Under the pieces are notes generated by a model, which made no database searches, had not been told where the DNA came from, and was given only the letters and a program-made list of their open reading frames with translations. A stretch of DNA of 54,127 nucleotides from Bacteroidota bacterium (GTDB lineage: Bacteria; Bacteroidota; Bacteroidia; Cytophagales; Cyclobacteriaceae): contig JAQCLE010000016.1 in assembly GCA_027592755.1 (NCBI GenBank), forward strand, positions 1-54,127, given 5' to 3'. Positions 37,438-46,002 of the stretch are shown here, piece by piece (the stretch's first letter is position 1; every line of letters starts with the position of its first letter). The translations under genes were made by a program, and so were the position numbers.

Positions 37438-38526
37438 TCAAATCTTAATAAAAAGTCGCTTTTTATACATCCAGTAGCAGATGTACCACATCATGAACCA
37501 GACTAAAATACTCGTTATAATTTGTGCGGATAATCCACCCCAATCAAATAGGAGGTATGTAAATGGATGGAGAATCTTTTCAACGAACTCACAACCTCCA
37601 AGGTGAGCAAATACATAGATAAAGAGGGAATTCATGCTCACTACTCCAAAGAAAAATACTATTCCATCTTTCTTTTTGATGTCGATCACCCAATAGGATA
37701 TGGCCATCACGAGGATGGACCAACCACCACTTACAATTACAAAGGATGAAGTGGCTATTCTCTTGATGATTGGGGTGATGGGATCCATTAAATACCCCAC
37801 TGCAATCAGAAGAATACCAGCAATAACCAATTGTTTCAATATGGCTCTGGAAGATCTGCCACTCATTAAGACTTTGCCAACCAATACTCCCCATATGGTA
37901 TGAGCTGCTGTGGATAGGGCATTAATAGATACCCAATGAGCGCTGGGAGTAACACCATCAATAAGATACTCGATCCATTCGCCAAAATTATGCCCTGCAA
38001 CGAAAGCCTGATTGAAGCCTTCAACTGGAAAAAGACGGTAGAGTAATTCCGTAATAATCAGAAGACCAACGGAAAAAAGGATCTGAAATGTAAATGACCG
38101 GTGCATGATCAGATAGGCGACCAGATAGGTAAAGGCGATCTGGGCCAATACATTCTGAAAATGGAATGTGATTCTTCCAGGGCCAATACAGTACAAACCC
38201 CAACCCAACAGCAGGAGGATAACTGATCTTTTTATGACATGATTCAGTATGTCAGGTTTATTCTCTGCAGATCGTTTGTTGACTGCAAAAGGCAGGGAAA
38301 CACCAACCAGGAACATAAAAAATGGCTGAACAAGATCCCAGAACCGTAAACCATTCCATTCATGGTGATGGAATTGTTCACCCACCCAATAGAAAATGCT
38401 TCCTTCCAGGGAAGGATCCGTTATAAGAGAGTACAGACCGGTGGATTCACCGACCAACAGGAACATGGTTATTCCTCTAAAGAAATCAATTGATTGGACG
38501 CGATCGATAGTGCCTGTTGAAGCCAT
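37438..38526 (-). CDS. DUF5009/HGSNAT-like membrane acyltransferase
   Basis: A 362-residue polytopic membrane protein with about ten hydrophobic segments. The start RVQSIDFFRGITMFLLVGES is characteristic of the DUF5009 family related to heparan-alpha-glucosaminide N-acetyltransferase, in which a membrane enzyme moves an acetyl group from cytosolic acetyl-CoA to a glycan amino group outside. The conserved pair of histidines (FHHHEWNGLRFWDL) and QPFFMFLVGVSLPFA are visible near residues 50-80. It lies between the PQQ-type dehydrogenase (46-base gap) and the nitrilase (24-base gap), and so is probably co-expressed with them in glycan modification or catabolism. Confidence 0.82.
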   Translation of the reverse strand: MASTGTIDRVQSIDFFRGITMFLLVGESTGLYSLITDPSLEGSIFYWVGEQFHHHEWNGLRFWDLVQPFFMFLVGVSLPFAVNKRSAENKPDILNHVIKRSVILLLLGWGLYCIGPGRITFHFQNVLAQIAFTYLVAYLIMHRSFTFQILFSVGLLIITELLYRLFPVEGFNQAFVAGHNFGEWIEYLIDGVTPSAHWVSINALSTAAHTIWGVLVGKVLMSGRSSRAILKQLVIAGILLIAVGYLMDPITPIIKRIATSSFVIVSGGWSILVMAISYWVIDIKKKDGIVFFFGVVSMNSLFIYVFAHLGGCEFVEKILHPFTYLLFDWGGLSAQIITSILVWFMMWYICYWMYKKRLFIKI

Positions 38527-38572
38527 TACTTTGAATTTTAAAATTGTATCAAATGTTATATTGGATTATGCG

Positions 38573-40321
38573 TCATAATGCCGTATTACTATTTCTCACT
38601 TCAGCGACTTCGGCTTCACTAATAGGGTCTGCACTGTTTCCAAAACTCTGACGGACAAATGTTAGAATCTGGGCAATTTCAACATCTTTTAAAAAACCAT
38701 GCTGGGGCATTACGTCATTGTATGCACGACCATTAACCTCAATTTCTCCCTGCAGGCCATTTAGAATAATGCCTATTAGTCTTTTCTTGTTACCATTTAC
38801 CCACTCAGTTTCCGCAATTGGAGGCCAACGACCTCCGGCTCCTCTTCCGTTACTCTGATGACATATTCCACAATAATTGTAATAGAGATTTTCACCAACC
38901 AGTCCGGAGTCCTTTCTTAGGTTATCTGCTATTATGTCCGGGGTTTTAATATGAGGCAATTTTTTATGTTCTTCCATTGCTAAAAGCTGATTTGTATTGA
39001 AATCATCCCTGTCGCCAGTATACTGGACCTTCCAGATCTTGCCATCTTCCGTCTCACTCAGGTATAAAGAACCATCAGGACCAGCGGCAATGCCCATGGG
39101 GCGATATACCGCATCACTTACATTGATTATGGTGTCTACTTTAGCAAATCCATCAGCAAAAACTTCAAGATCACCAGAAGGAGAACCATTAGTAAATGGA
39201 ATGAATGCAACAAAATAACCCGACTGCGGATAGGGTGCCCGATTGGTTGACCCATGAAAAGCCACAAAAGCTCCGTACTTGTACCGTTCCGGAAATTGTT
39301 CACCCTGATAAAAATGCAATCCATTGGGAGCCCAATGCCCTGGAAACCCGATGATAGGGTCATCAAAGTCAGCGCATCTCCCGATAGTATTACCATCACC
39401 GCCGTATTCAGGAGCGAGCACTTTTTTCTCCTGGAGTTGATCGTAGAAACAGTATGGCCATCCAAAATTCGAGCCTTGCTCAACCTTCAGGAACTCCTCA
39501 GAAGGTAGTAAGGCGCTTTGCCATGGCGAGAACACTTTGGGAAACAATCGGAGGAGATCATCCCGCCCATGCATCACAAGATAAAGATTGTCATCCTCGT
39601 TATTCCAGTCCATGGCCACAACACTTCTAATTCCGGATGCATATTTCTCACCATCTTCCTGGGTGAGTCCTATTTGATCTCCTTTAAATTTCCAAACACC
39701 TCCATGATCCTCAAGCTGCGGGCATGGATCCATTCCGGGAACACCTGGCGTTCTTTTGGGATCCTGGCAGGAATTTGACGGGGCTCCAAATGGAACATAT
39801 AAATCACCATTTTTATCGAAGGAGATAGGTTTGCCAATATGCTCATGATTGCCATGCTCGTGATCGTCTTTCAACACCAATTCCAGGGGGCTTTCAGGAA
39901 CCATCTTTCCTGGTGTCAGTTTATACCGGTAAACTTCAAGGGAAGTGCTAAAATAAAGGTACCCATTGTGAATTCTCATCGCTGTCTGATAACCACCGAG
40001 ATCAGTTTTTTCATAGACTGCAAATTTTGTAACAATATCTGCCCTACCGTCACCATCGGTGTCCCTTAGTACCGCACAGCCACCCTCATCATCAGGGTAG
40101 CTCAGTTTAACATAGATGTCACCATTATCGTTAACGATGATCTCTCTTGCTCTGCCCTTAATGCTGTCAATTACAACTGTGGCCTGGAAACCGTCGGGAA
40201 GAAATAGGCCACCATTCAGTTCAGTACCATTCTGAGCATCTTTGGTGTCTTTTATGCCGCATTGAATAAGGAAAAATAGCCCAAATAGTGAGACGAAAAT
40301 GGAGGTTGGTACGAGTTTCAT
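38573..40321 (-). CDS. sorbosone/glucose dehydrogenase-like beta-propeller fused to cytochrome c, lipoprotein
   Basis: A 582-residue lipoprotein (lipobox LFFLIQC, Cys 21). Residues about 30-440 form a six-bladed beta-propeller of the PQQ-dependent sugar dehydrogenase/L-sorbosone dehydrogenase type, with runs such as GNHEHIGKPISFDKNGDLYV and GSNFGWPYCFYD. Residues about 470-575 are a class I cytochrome c with the heme-binding motif C484-G-I-C487-H488 and a downstream Met ligand in NDVMPQHGF. It would oxidise an aldose or related alcohol in the periplasm and pass electrons to the attached heme. It is the first gene of the four-gene minus-strand operon with acyltransferase, nitrilase and DUF4838 protein. 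Cofactor PQQ binding is likely but not certain. Confidence 0.85.
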   Translation of the reverse strand: MKLVPTSIFVSLFGLFFLIQCGIKDTKDAQNGTELNGGLFLPDGFQATVVIDSIKGRAREIIVNDNGDIYVKLSYPDDEGGCAVLRDTDGDGRADIVTKFAVYEKTDLGGYQTAMRIHNGYLYFSTSLEVYRYKLTPGKMVPESPLELVLKDDHEHGNHEHIGKPISFDKNGDLYVPFGAPSNSCQDPKRTPGVPGMDPCPQLEDHGGVWKFKGDQIGLTQEDGEKYASGIRSVVAMDWNNEDDNLYLVMHGRDDLLRLFPKVFSPWQSALLPSEEFLKVEQGSNFGWPYCFYDQLQEKKVLAPEYGGDGNTIGRCADFDDPIIGFPGHWAPNGLHFYQGEQFPERYKYGAFVAFHGSTNRAPYPQSGYFVAFIPFTNGSPSGDLEVFADGFAKVDTIINVSDAVYRPMGIAAGPDGSLYLSETEDGKIWKVQYTGDRDDFNTNQLLAMEEHKKLPHIKTPDIIADNLRKDSGLVGENLYYNYCGICHQSNGRGAGGRWPPIAETEWVNGNKKRLIGIILNGLQGEIEVNGRAYNDVMPQHGFLKDVEIAQILTFVRQSFGNSADPISEAEVAEVRNSNTAL

Positions 40322-40549
40322 TGGATGAATGTAGGATAATCTAACATATTGTTGAAAACTTTAAACTACTGTAATATAGTGGTGTAGAGCAACATAATTA
40401 TAAGGTTCGGACATAAACTGAACTGTGCGTTGCAAGGAGAGCAATTCATTTAAAACGCTTATAGATGACATATTAACTAATCTCTCCATTTTTCAATAAG
40501 GGTCGGCGATAATTTCAATACTTTAGTCCCTTACAGAATGAAGGAATAA

Positions 40550-41581
40550 GTGAGTACAGATTTAGAGGTTCGTTTCAAAAATATCTATCCTGGCAAATAT
40601 TTTTTAAGTTTCTCCAAAGAGGATTTAAATACCTACCTTAAATTCAGGAGTTGGCTTCCCGGTGAAGAAGTTATTGACGGTATTGAAAAGGCAGGGGAGA
40701 GCAATATGAATTGTGTCTTAAGGGTGAGAACGAACGAGCGCTCATTTATCATCAAACAGGCTCGGCCATGGGTAGAGAAATATCCCCAAATTGATGCCCC
40801 GGTCGAAAGAAATGCTGTAGAAACAAGGTATTTAGGACTGATGGGGGAGGACGTGGAACTCAAAATACAAACACCTGAATTAATAGGAAGTGATACTGAC
40901 AATTTCATTCTGGTAATCAATGATCTGGGTGGTGAACCTTTCTCGTTTTTGTATGAACACAATAGTAAATTGACAGGGGAGGATTGTAAATCCATGATGG
41001 CTTATATCTCACGCTTGCACCAGCTTAAGCCGGTTAATTTTCCTGAGAATATGGCCATGCGTGTATTGAACCATGAGCATATTTTTCATTTCCCTTTCAT
41101 CGAAGACAATGGTTTTAAACTGGATGACATTCAGTCAGGGTTAGAAGGGATATCATGGATTTACAAAAGGGATAAGGTTCTGAAACAGAAAATCGAATCA
41201 CTTGGAAAGCTTTACCTGGGAGAGGGGAAGGCGTTAATTCATGGCGATTATTATCCGGGGAGTTGGCTTAAAACCGAATTGGGATTTAGAGTAATCGATC
41301 CGGAATTCAGTCACATTGGCCATCCTGAATTCGATTTAGGTATAATGATCGCCCATCTCTTAATGACTGGCCATTCGGAAGAAATTATTCCTGCAATGAG
41401 TAGATATTCAAGCGAACAAGCGGTTGATAACGAACTTATCGCTGGATTCGCCGGCACGGAAATACTGAGAAGATTATTGGGTGTGGCTCAATTACCACTT
41501 AAATTGAATCTGGAAAATAAGAAAGCACTATTAGATCAGGCATCAGATTGGATTCTTAGTGGAATGATCAGACATGAATAG
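40550..41581 (+). CDS. APH/MTR-kinase-like phosphotransferase
   Basis: A 343-residue soluble kinase of the aminoglycoside phosphotransferase/choline kinase fold. The catalytic loop is H231-G-D233-YYPGS and the metal-binding loop is IDPEFSHIGHPEFDLG with D250. The HGD-xxx-GS pattern and VIDPEF resemble 5-methylthioribose kinases more than antibiotic-modifying enzymes (which usually have HGDxxxxN). It probably phosphorylates a ribose- or sugar-like small molecule. The start is a GTG (MSTDLEVRF as initiator) because no ATG precedes the homology. Its last 8 bases overlap the ADP-ribosylglycohydrolase gene, so the two are coupled, suggesting salvage of a ribosyl compound. It is not predicted to be a resistance gene. 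Confidence 0.8.
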   Translation: MSTDLEVRFKNIYPGKYFLSFSKEDLNTYLKFRSWLPGEEVIDGIEKAGESNMNCVLRVRTNERSFIIKQARPWVEKYPQIDAPVERNAVETRYLGLMGEDVELKIQTPELIGSDTDNFILVINDLGGEPFSFLYEHNSKLTGEDCKSMMAYISRLHQLKPVNFPENMAMRVLNHEHIFHFPFIEDNGFKLDDIQSGLEGISWIYKRDKVLKQKIESLGKLYLGEGKALIHGDYYPGSWLKTELGFRVIDPEFSHIGHPEFDLGIMIAHLLMTGHSEEIIPAMSRYSSEQAVDNELIAGFAGTEILRRLLGVAQLPLKLNLENKKALLDQASDWILSGMIRHE

Positions 41582-42848
41582 CAATGGTATAAAGTTCGCA
41601 TTAATTCTACTTCTGATAGTCGCGTTTTCGGGATGCGATAAAAACCAAGAGCAGAAGAATTTCCTTGAGGTCACAAAGGAACGATCGCTTTCTGTGAGTC
41701 CATTGATCAAGATGTCCAAAGACAGCCTGCGTAATAAAATTCTTGGTGTACTGGTTGGCTCAGCCATTGGTGATGCCATGGGAGCGCCTACGGAGATGTG
41801 GACGAGGGATCAGATCAAACTTCAATACGGCTATGTCGATAACCTTGATAATATGATCAGGGAACCCTCTCCCGAAGGGACATGGGATTACAACCTCACA
41901 GCGGGAGGCACTACTGATGATACACGATGGAAGGTGCTGACAGGAGATTTCTTTATTGAAAATTCATCCTCGTTTTTTAGTAAGGAAGGTCCTGATCCTT
42001 CTGATTTTGCTGAATTCATTATTGATCAATACTCAGAAGAGGTCAAAGGATTAAAGCAAATTGAGAGTTTTGAGCCAGCGCCTTATGAGGAGCAGATGCG
42101 CAGAATTGCGTGGCTTCAGGAATGGGCATTGGTGGCCAAACCTTTTGCTGCAAATGACCTTGAAGGATACAATGATGCTATTAGTAAATTCTACGGTGGA
42201 GATATGGCTTGCGCAGGGATGCTATATGCCCCATCCATTGGAATTTTATATCCCGGGGCTCCAGATGCTGCGTACAATGCAGCTTATAGCCTTGCAATAT
42301 TTGACATCGGTTATGCCCGTGATATTACGGCATTAACGTCGGCATTGGTAGCAGCGGCATTGCCCTATGACTCCACACCTGAAGATATATTGAATGTGCT
42401 CAAAGAAATCGATCCGAAAGGATACTTTAAGAGCAGACTGCTAGGTCGTAGTAGTTACAGGATTTATTCAGATGCTTTGTCCATTGTTGATGAAGCCCGA
42501 AAAACAGATGATACCGGGGCTCGGCTCAAAATGGCTTATGCCCTTCTTGATGCTAAAAATCAGGACGTTCCTTTTCATGCGGGGGAAATTCATTTGATCA
42601 ATCTTACAGCTATCATTTATTCTGATTTCGATTTTCAAAAATCACTTGAATTTGTGATTAACTATGGCCGTGACAATGACACAGTTGCAGCTGTAACGGG
42701 AGCTATATTAGGTGCTTACCATGGATACGACCAACTTCCAAAGAATTTGACCCAAAAGGTGCTAAAAACTAACAAGGAAAAGTTAGGAATTGACCTTGAA
42801 AAACTCGCCGATGAATTGGTGGCTAAAATGATTAGCGGTAGTAACTAA
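41574..42848 (+). CDS. ADP-ribosylglycohydrolase family lipoprotein
   Basis: A 424-residue member of the ADP-ribosyl-[dinitrogen reductase] hydrolase (DraG/ARH) fold. The di-magnesium motifs are seen: GDAMGAPTEMW, TDDTRW and the C-terminal GRDNDTVAAVTGAILGAYHG. An N-terminal signal with lipobox VAFSGC (Cys 21) puts it at the inner leaflet of an envelope membrane instead of the cytosol, which is unusual for the family but common in Bacteroidota. It would cleave an N-glycosidic bond of ADP-ribose or another ribosyl compound. It overlaps the kinase gene by 8 bases. A strong hairpin follows its stop at 42865. Confidence 0.85.
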   Translation: MNSNGIKFALILLLIVAFSGCDKNQEQKNFLEVTKERSLSVSPLIKMSKDSLRNKILGVLVGSAIGDAMGAPTEMWTRDQIKLQYGYVDNLDNMIREPSPEGTWDYNLTAGGTTDDTRWKVLTGDFFIENSSSFFSKEGPDPSDFAEFIIDQYSEEVKGLKQIESFEPAPYEEQMRRIAWLQEWALVAKPFAANDLEGYNDAISKFYGGDMACAGMLYAPSIGILYPGAPDAAYNAAYSLAIFDIGYARDITALTSALVAAALPYDSTPEDILNVLKEIDPKGYFKSRLLGRSSYRIYSDALSIVDEARKTDDTGARLKMAYALLDAKNQDVPFHAGEIHLINLTAIIYSDFDFQKSLEFVINYGRDNDTVAAVTGAILGAYHGYDQLPKNLTQKVLKTNKEKLGIDLEKLADELVAKMISGSN

Positions 42849-42864
42849 AAGAAATTTCGCTCCT

Positions 42865-42895
42865 TACTATGGTCTGTTACTCACAGACCATAGTA
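42865..42895. terminator. bidirectional hairpin terminator
   Basis: Perfect 12-base arms (TACTATGGTCTG and complement) with a 7-base loop TTACTCA lie between the convergent ADP-ribosylglycohydrolase and DksA-type genes. Position and stability support a shared terminator; short A/T runs flank it. Confidence 0.65.
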
Positions 42896-42905
42896 GTAAA
42901 TGGTG

Positions 42906-43229
42906 CTAAGTAGCACAGTTTACACAGTAAAGACTTTCAGGTCTTATCATGATTCTTGCTATTGGAATTGGTTGTTTGCATTTGAGGCAAAGCCCGAAAC
43001 CTTTAGTGCCGATTTGAGAAAAAACAACTCGCAAGCTTCTTAATTTATTTTCAGCTTGCCGTAAGGAGGCCTCTGTAATGCTTTTATTGTTGATGGCGTC
43101 CATTCTGGAAATTCTTCCAATGGCTGCATCAGGCGCAATAGGCTTGGACATTACTTTGTATTCTTCAATTAACTTTTCAGTCTTTGAGATTTCAGTAAGA
43201 ATGTTTTGCCTTTCTCTGCCTGTTTCCAT
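42906..43229 (-). CDS. TraR/DksA-type zinc-finger protein
   Basis: A 107-residue protein with a helical coiled-coil (about 10-75) and a C-terminal C4 zinc finger (C81, C84, C102, C105; LCLKCKQPI ... YCVNC). DksA-family members insert a coiled coil into the RNA polymerase secondary channel and modulate ppGpp-dependent transcription. The coil tip here reads DAINNKS in place of the DxxDxA of DksA, closer to short TraR-like paralogues, so the regulatory effect may differ. It lies 54 bases downstream of the ThuA gene on the same strand as that unit and may be transcribed from its own promoter. Confidence 0.85.
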   Translation of the reverse strand: METGRERQNILTEISKTEKLIEEYKVMSKPIAPDAAIGRISRMDAINNKSITEASLRQAENKLRSLRVVFSQIGTKGFGLCLKCKQPIPIARIMIRPESLYCVNCAT

Positions 43230-43283
43230 TACGTTATTAATAGATTTTGAGTTCAGAATTCAGGACAACCCAAAAATTGGATG

Positions 43284-44312
43284 TTAGCGATTCCACTTCC
43301 GGGCACTTATCACCTGCGTGCCTGGAAAATCGTCTGGCACTTTTTGTGTCACTTTGCCGGTGGCAGCCCACTCTGCACCCCTTTGAAACGTGGTCATAAA
43401 CCCAACACATTCCATTGAATAATCCATATGTCCCAAACCAGAATGAAAAACTCTGCCTTTGGCGTAATTAATTGTAAATAACAATGGCTCATGCCTTCCG
43501 GTGCGATCAGGATCTTTTTCAGAATCAGAATATGCAGTAGCAAGTACCGTCATGTTTTCGGCCGGACCTCGTAGTCGTTCATAGAGTTCGTCCATGGTAT
43601 GGAGCCACGAGGAGGGGAGACCTTTCATGATGGGATGTTTAGGTGCCCTTGTATTCATTATGTATTCAGATTGGGCGCCATGTGCTCCACAATTACCTTC
43701 TGAGGTGTCATACTGGAGCTGACCTGCTTTATCATAATAAACATAGGGGCCGCTTTCGGTATTCCGTCCACCCCAGCCACCCAGACCAATCATATTATTG
43801 TATTCTGGCCAATCACCCCACGAGTTATTGGCAGCATGTATCACAACAAGTCCACCACCTTCCGACATGTATTTTTCAAAATTCTTTTTAGTGGCATCCG
43901 ACCATGCAGATGCTTTCCATCCAAAATTCGTTATGACAACATTATAATTATCGAATTTTGGACTATAATCAGGATCGGGGACCGGTTCATCCATAGCTGT
44001 GGTTTTTTCGCCTGAACCAAGAGGATACATTGTCAAAAGTTCCTTAATATCTTCCAGTCCAATGCTCTTGTCATAATGTGGACCCTGCCAGGTAAATGCC
44101 GTTCGCTCAATATCAACATCAAACATTCCGGTTTGCTCCAGAAAATCTTTCATCATCATCGTGGTTTTTGGCCAGACTCCATGATTATTTTCACCATCAA
44201 TAATCAGTGCCTTTAATTTCAAAGTGGATTCGCTTTGTTCGGACATCTTGTGCTGCCAGCTGGCCAATGAAAAGCACACGCAAAGGATAGAAATGAGTAT
44301 TGTATTTTTCAT
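43284..44312 (-). CDS. ThuA-like domain protein, exported
   Basis: A 342-residue protein with a signal peptide (MKNTILISILCVCFSLASW) and a ThuA domain (trehalose-utilisation, class I glutamine amidotransferase-like fold): LKALIIDGENNHGVW, VVITNFGWKASAW, GGGLVVIHAANNSWGDW and GRVFHSGLGHMDYSM are family landmarks. The catalytic Cys of glutaminases is absent, as is normal for ThuA. ThuA proteins are linked to sugar oxidation or secreted glycan metabolism, function unproven. I start at 44312, since the longer frame to 44381 would run into the PhoD gene and add polar residues before the signal. It follows PhoD by 25 bases on the same strand. Confidence 0.82.
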   Translation of the reverse strand: MKNTILISILCVCFSLASWQHKMSEQSESTLKLKALIIDGENNHGVWPKTTMMMKDFLEQTGMFDVDIERTAFTWQGPHYDKSIGLEDIKELLTMYPLGSGEKTTAMDEPVPDPDYSPKFDNYNVVITNFGWKASAWSDATKKNFEKYMSEGGGLVVIHAANNSWGDWPEYNNMIGLGGWGGRNTESGPYVYYDKAGQLQYDTSEGNCGAHGAQSEYIMNTRAPKHPIMKGLPSSWLHTMDELYERLRGPAENMTVLATAYSDSEKDPDRTGRHEPLLFTINYAKGRVFHSGLGHMDYSMECVGFMTTFQRGAEWAATGKVTQKVPDDFPGTQVISARKWNR

Positions 44313-44337
44313 ATTGAATCGATTAGTTGTAATTTGA

Positions 44338-45954
44338 TTAGAGTTTAATGGTAAAAGGCCACCCGACGAATTGCGCTGCATCTATCTTAGATACATCGAC
44401 ATTCCTCGGCCAGCACTCAAAAGTAACTTCTCTGTTGTCTTTATTGAATCTGATCAAACCATAACCACCTCCACTTGACGGGCTCTCGGGGTTGACATAG
44501 GCATGCATAGTAATTTTATTGTTGAATCCATCTAAATACCTTCCTGTCCAAGGTAAGATATCGTTCGAATTCTCCCCCGCTTTTTCATCTTCCGGCCACC
44601 ACCACCTGCTGTAGTAATTGTTGACAATAGCTGGAACGACAAATGCCCAAGGTCCATCCTCAAATGCATCCGTGCCATGCTGCATGACAGTAGCCAAATG
44701 CTGATCTCCAGCAATATGAACCGCATTTGCTCTTTTTAGGGCTTTCAACGCAAGATTTCTTCCTGTTTGTGGCCATCCATTGGAGTCCATATCCGCATGG
44801 AGCCTGTTCTCTTTACTTCCGTGCAGATGTGCGCCACCACAAAAACCTGTTTGTGATAGGACGGCTTTCATCAATTCCGTATTTTGCTCACCCCAATTAT
44901 CCAGGAAATCCAACTGGTGTTGTCCGAGCAACTCAAGTCCCTCTAAATCTACTGTAGCAGGATCATAATTGGGATCTCGTATATGATCTGGCCGGGGACC
45001 AAGCTGTGGTATCTTTCCTTTTGGGCCGGATTTAAATTTTCGATCTTCGATAATTGCAAAATCAACGCCTCCTACAATCAGGTTGGTATAATACACACCA
45101 ATTCCTTGTTCAACAGGAGTGGCATCGTAGGGATCGGGTAAATGAGCCGTTTGACATCTCTCCACCATTTTCACGTATTCATGGTGATAGAAATATCCTC
45201 CATCATCACCGGCAGGGCTTAAAGCTTTCCTGCCATTTTCACCCCAAAGATTTCCCTGGCCAATGTCATGATCGTCAGGAATGGTGATACTCGGACGATT
45301 CCGGAATATTTCCCTGAATTGCATGCCAAACTTTAACCAGGCCGCGGTGTGCTCTGTGTGGTCATAAGATTGATCTCCGGCAAAAAAAACAAGGTCCGGA
45401 TCTTGATAATTGATGTTTCGAACGTAATTCTCCCGATCACCACGATCTTTGTTGCTGTTGCAAGACATGGCTGCAATCACGATTTCTTTTTTATCCGCGG
45501 GATCTTTTCGGATCAACCCTTCAAAAGAAGCCATCTGTCCATGTAAAATTCGATAGGGGATATCCTCATCGGAGGTCCAATTTTCGACCCGGAAAAGTGC
45601 AGACCAGCCCAAATCATTTACGAGCTGTGTGTGAATTTCCTGCCATTGGCCTTCTCGCTTGATTTCCAGCGTGACTTCCCTTGTTTCTTCTGGATAAAGA
45701 GGAAAAAGTTGAGCTGTCAGTTTGAGTGTACTATTGGAAACGGTATAGATACCAAAGGCAATTACTTCCTCACGGGCTACTTTGAGATCAATTATTTCTG
45801 ATGGCATCCGATTCCACCAATCATTTGTTGCAAGCGTATCAATTTCTGTAAAAGGGGCTGTTACCGGTGGAATCATTTCGGTTGCTTTTTCGGCATTGTT
45901 ACATCCATAACAAATGGAAATGAAAAGTAAGAAAAGGTTATTGGCGTTTCTCAT
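44338..45954 (-). CDS. PhoD-like metallophosphatase lipoprotein
   Basis: A 538-residue envelope phosphoesterase with a lipoprotein signal (FISICYGC, Cys 18). The metallophosphoesterase core is clear: VFFAGDQSYDH, ITIPDDHDIGQGNLWGENG and VHIAGDQHLATV carry the metal-ligand Asp, Asn and His residues of the PhoD family. An N-terminal beta domain (about 30-160) precedes it. It would hydrolyse phosphomono- or diesters in the periplasm or at the surface. It lies between the amidase (about 45 bases upstream) and the ThuA gene (about 25 bases downstream) in a probable operon. Confidence 0.85.
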   Translation of the reverse strand: MRNANNLFLLFISICYGCNNAEKATEMIPPVTAPFTEIDTLATNDWWNRMPSEIIDLKVAREEVIAFGIYTVSNSTLKLTAQLFPLYPEETREVTLEIKREGQWQEIHTQLVNDLGWSALFRVENWTSDEDIPYRILHGQMASFEGLIRKDPADKKEIVIAAMSCNSNKDRGDRENYVRNINYQDPDLVFFAGDQSYDHTEHTAAWLKFGMQFREIFRNRPSITIPDDHDIGQGNLWGENGRKALSPAGDDGGYFYHHEYVKMVERCQTAHLPDPYDATPVEQGIGVYYTNLIVGGVDFAIIEDRKFKSGPKGKIPQLGPRPDHIRDPNYDPATVDLEGLELLGQHQLDFLDNWGEQNTELMKAVLSQTGFCGGAHLHGSKENRLHADMDSNGWPQTGRNLALKALKRANAVHIAGDQHLATVMQHGTDAFEDGPWAFVVPAIVNNYYSRWWWPEDEKAGENSNDILPWTGRYLDGFNNKITMHAYVNPESPSSGGGYGLIRFNKDNREVTFECWPRNVDVSKIDAAQFVGWPFTIKL

Positions 45955-45970
45955 GCTATTGAATTATTAA

Positions 45971-46002
45971 ATATCAAAGATCCATATCAAAGATCCATAT
46001 CA
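45971..46002. repeat. short tandem repeat
   Basis: Two and a half copies of the 13-base unit ATATCAAAGATCC (45971-45983, 45984-45996, then ATATCA). It lies in the short spacer between amidase and PhoD genes, with the partial copy including the amidase stop codon, and looks like a recent replication-slippage duplication. Confidence 0.6.

Noticed and set aside
40322-40549. Hidden gene in the 228-base spacer before the kinase
   Set aside because: No reading frame of useful length or motif; AT-rich leader only.
40550-41581. Antibiotic-resistance aminoglycoside kinase
   Set aside because: HGD-xxx-GS and IDPEF patterns fit sugar or methylthioribose kinases, and the context is metabolic, not resistance.
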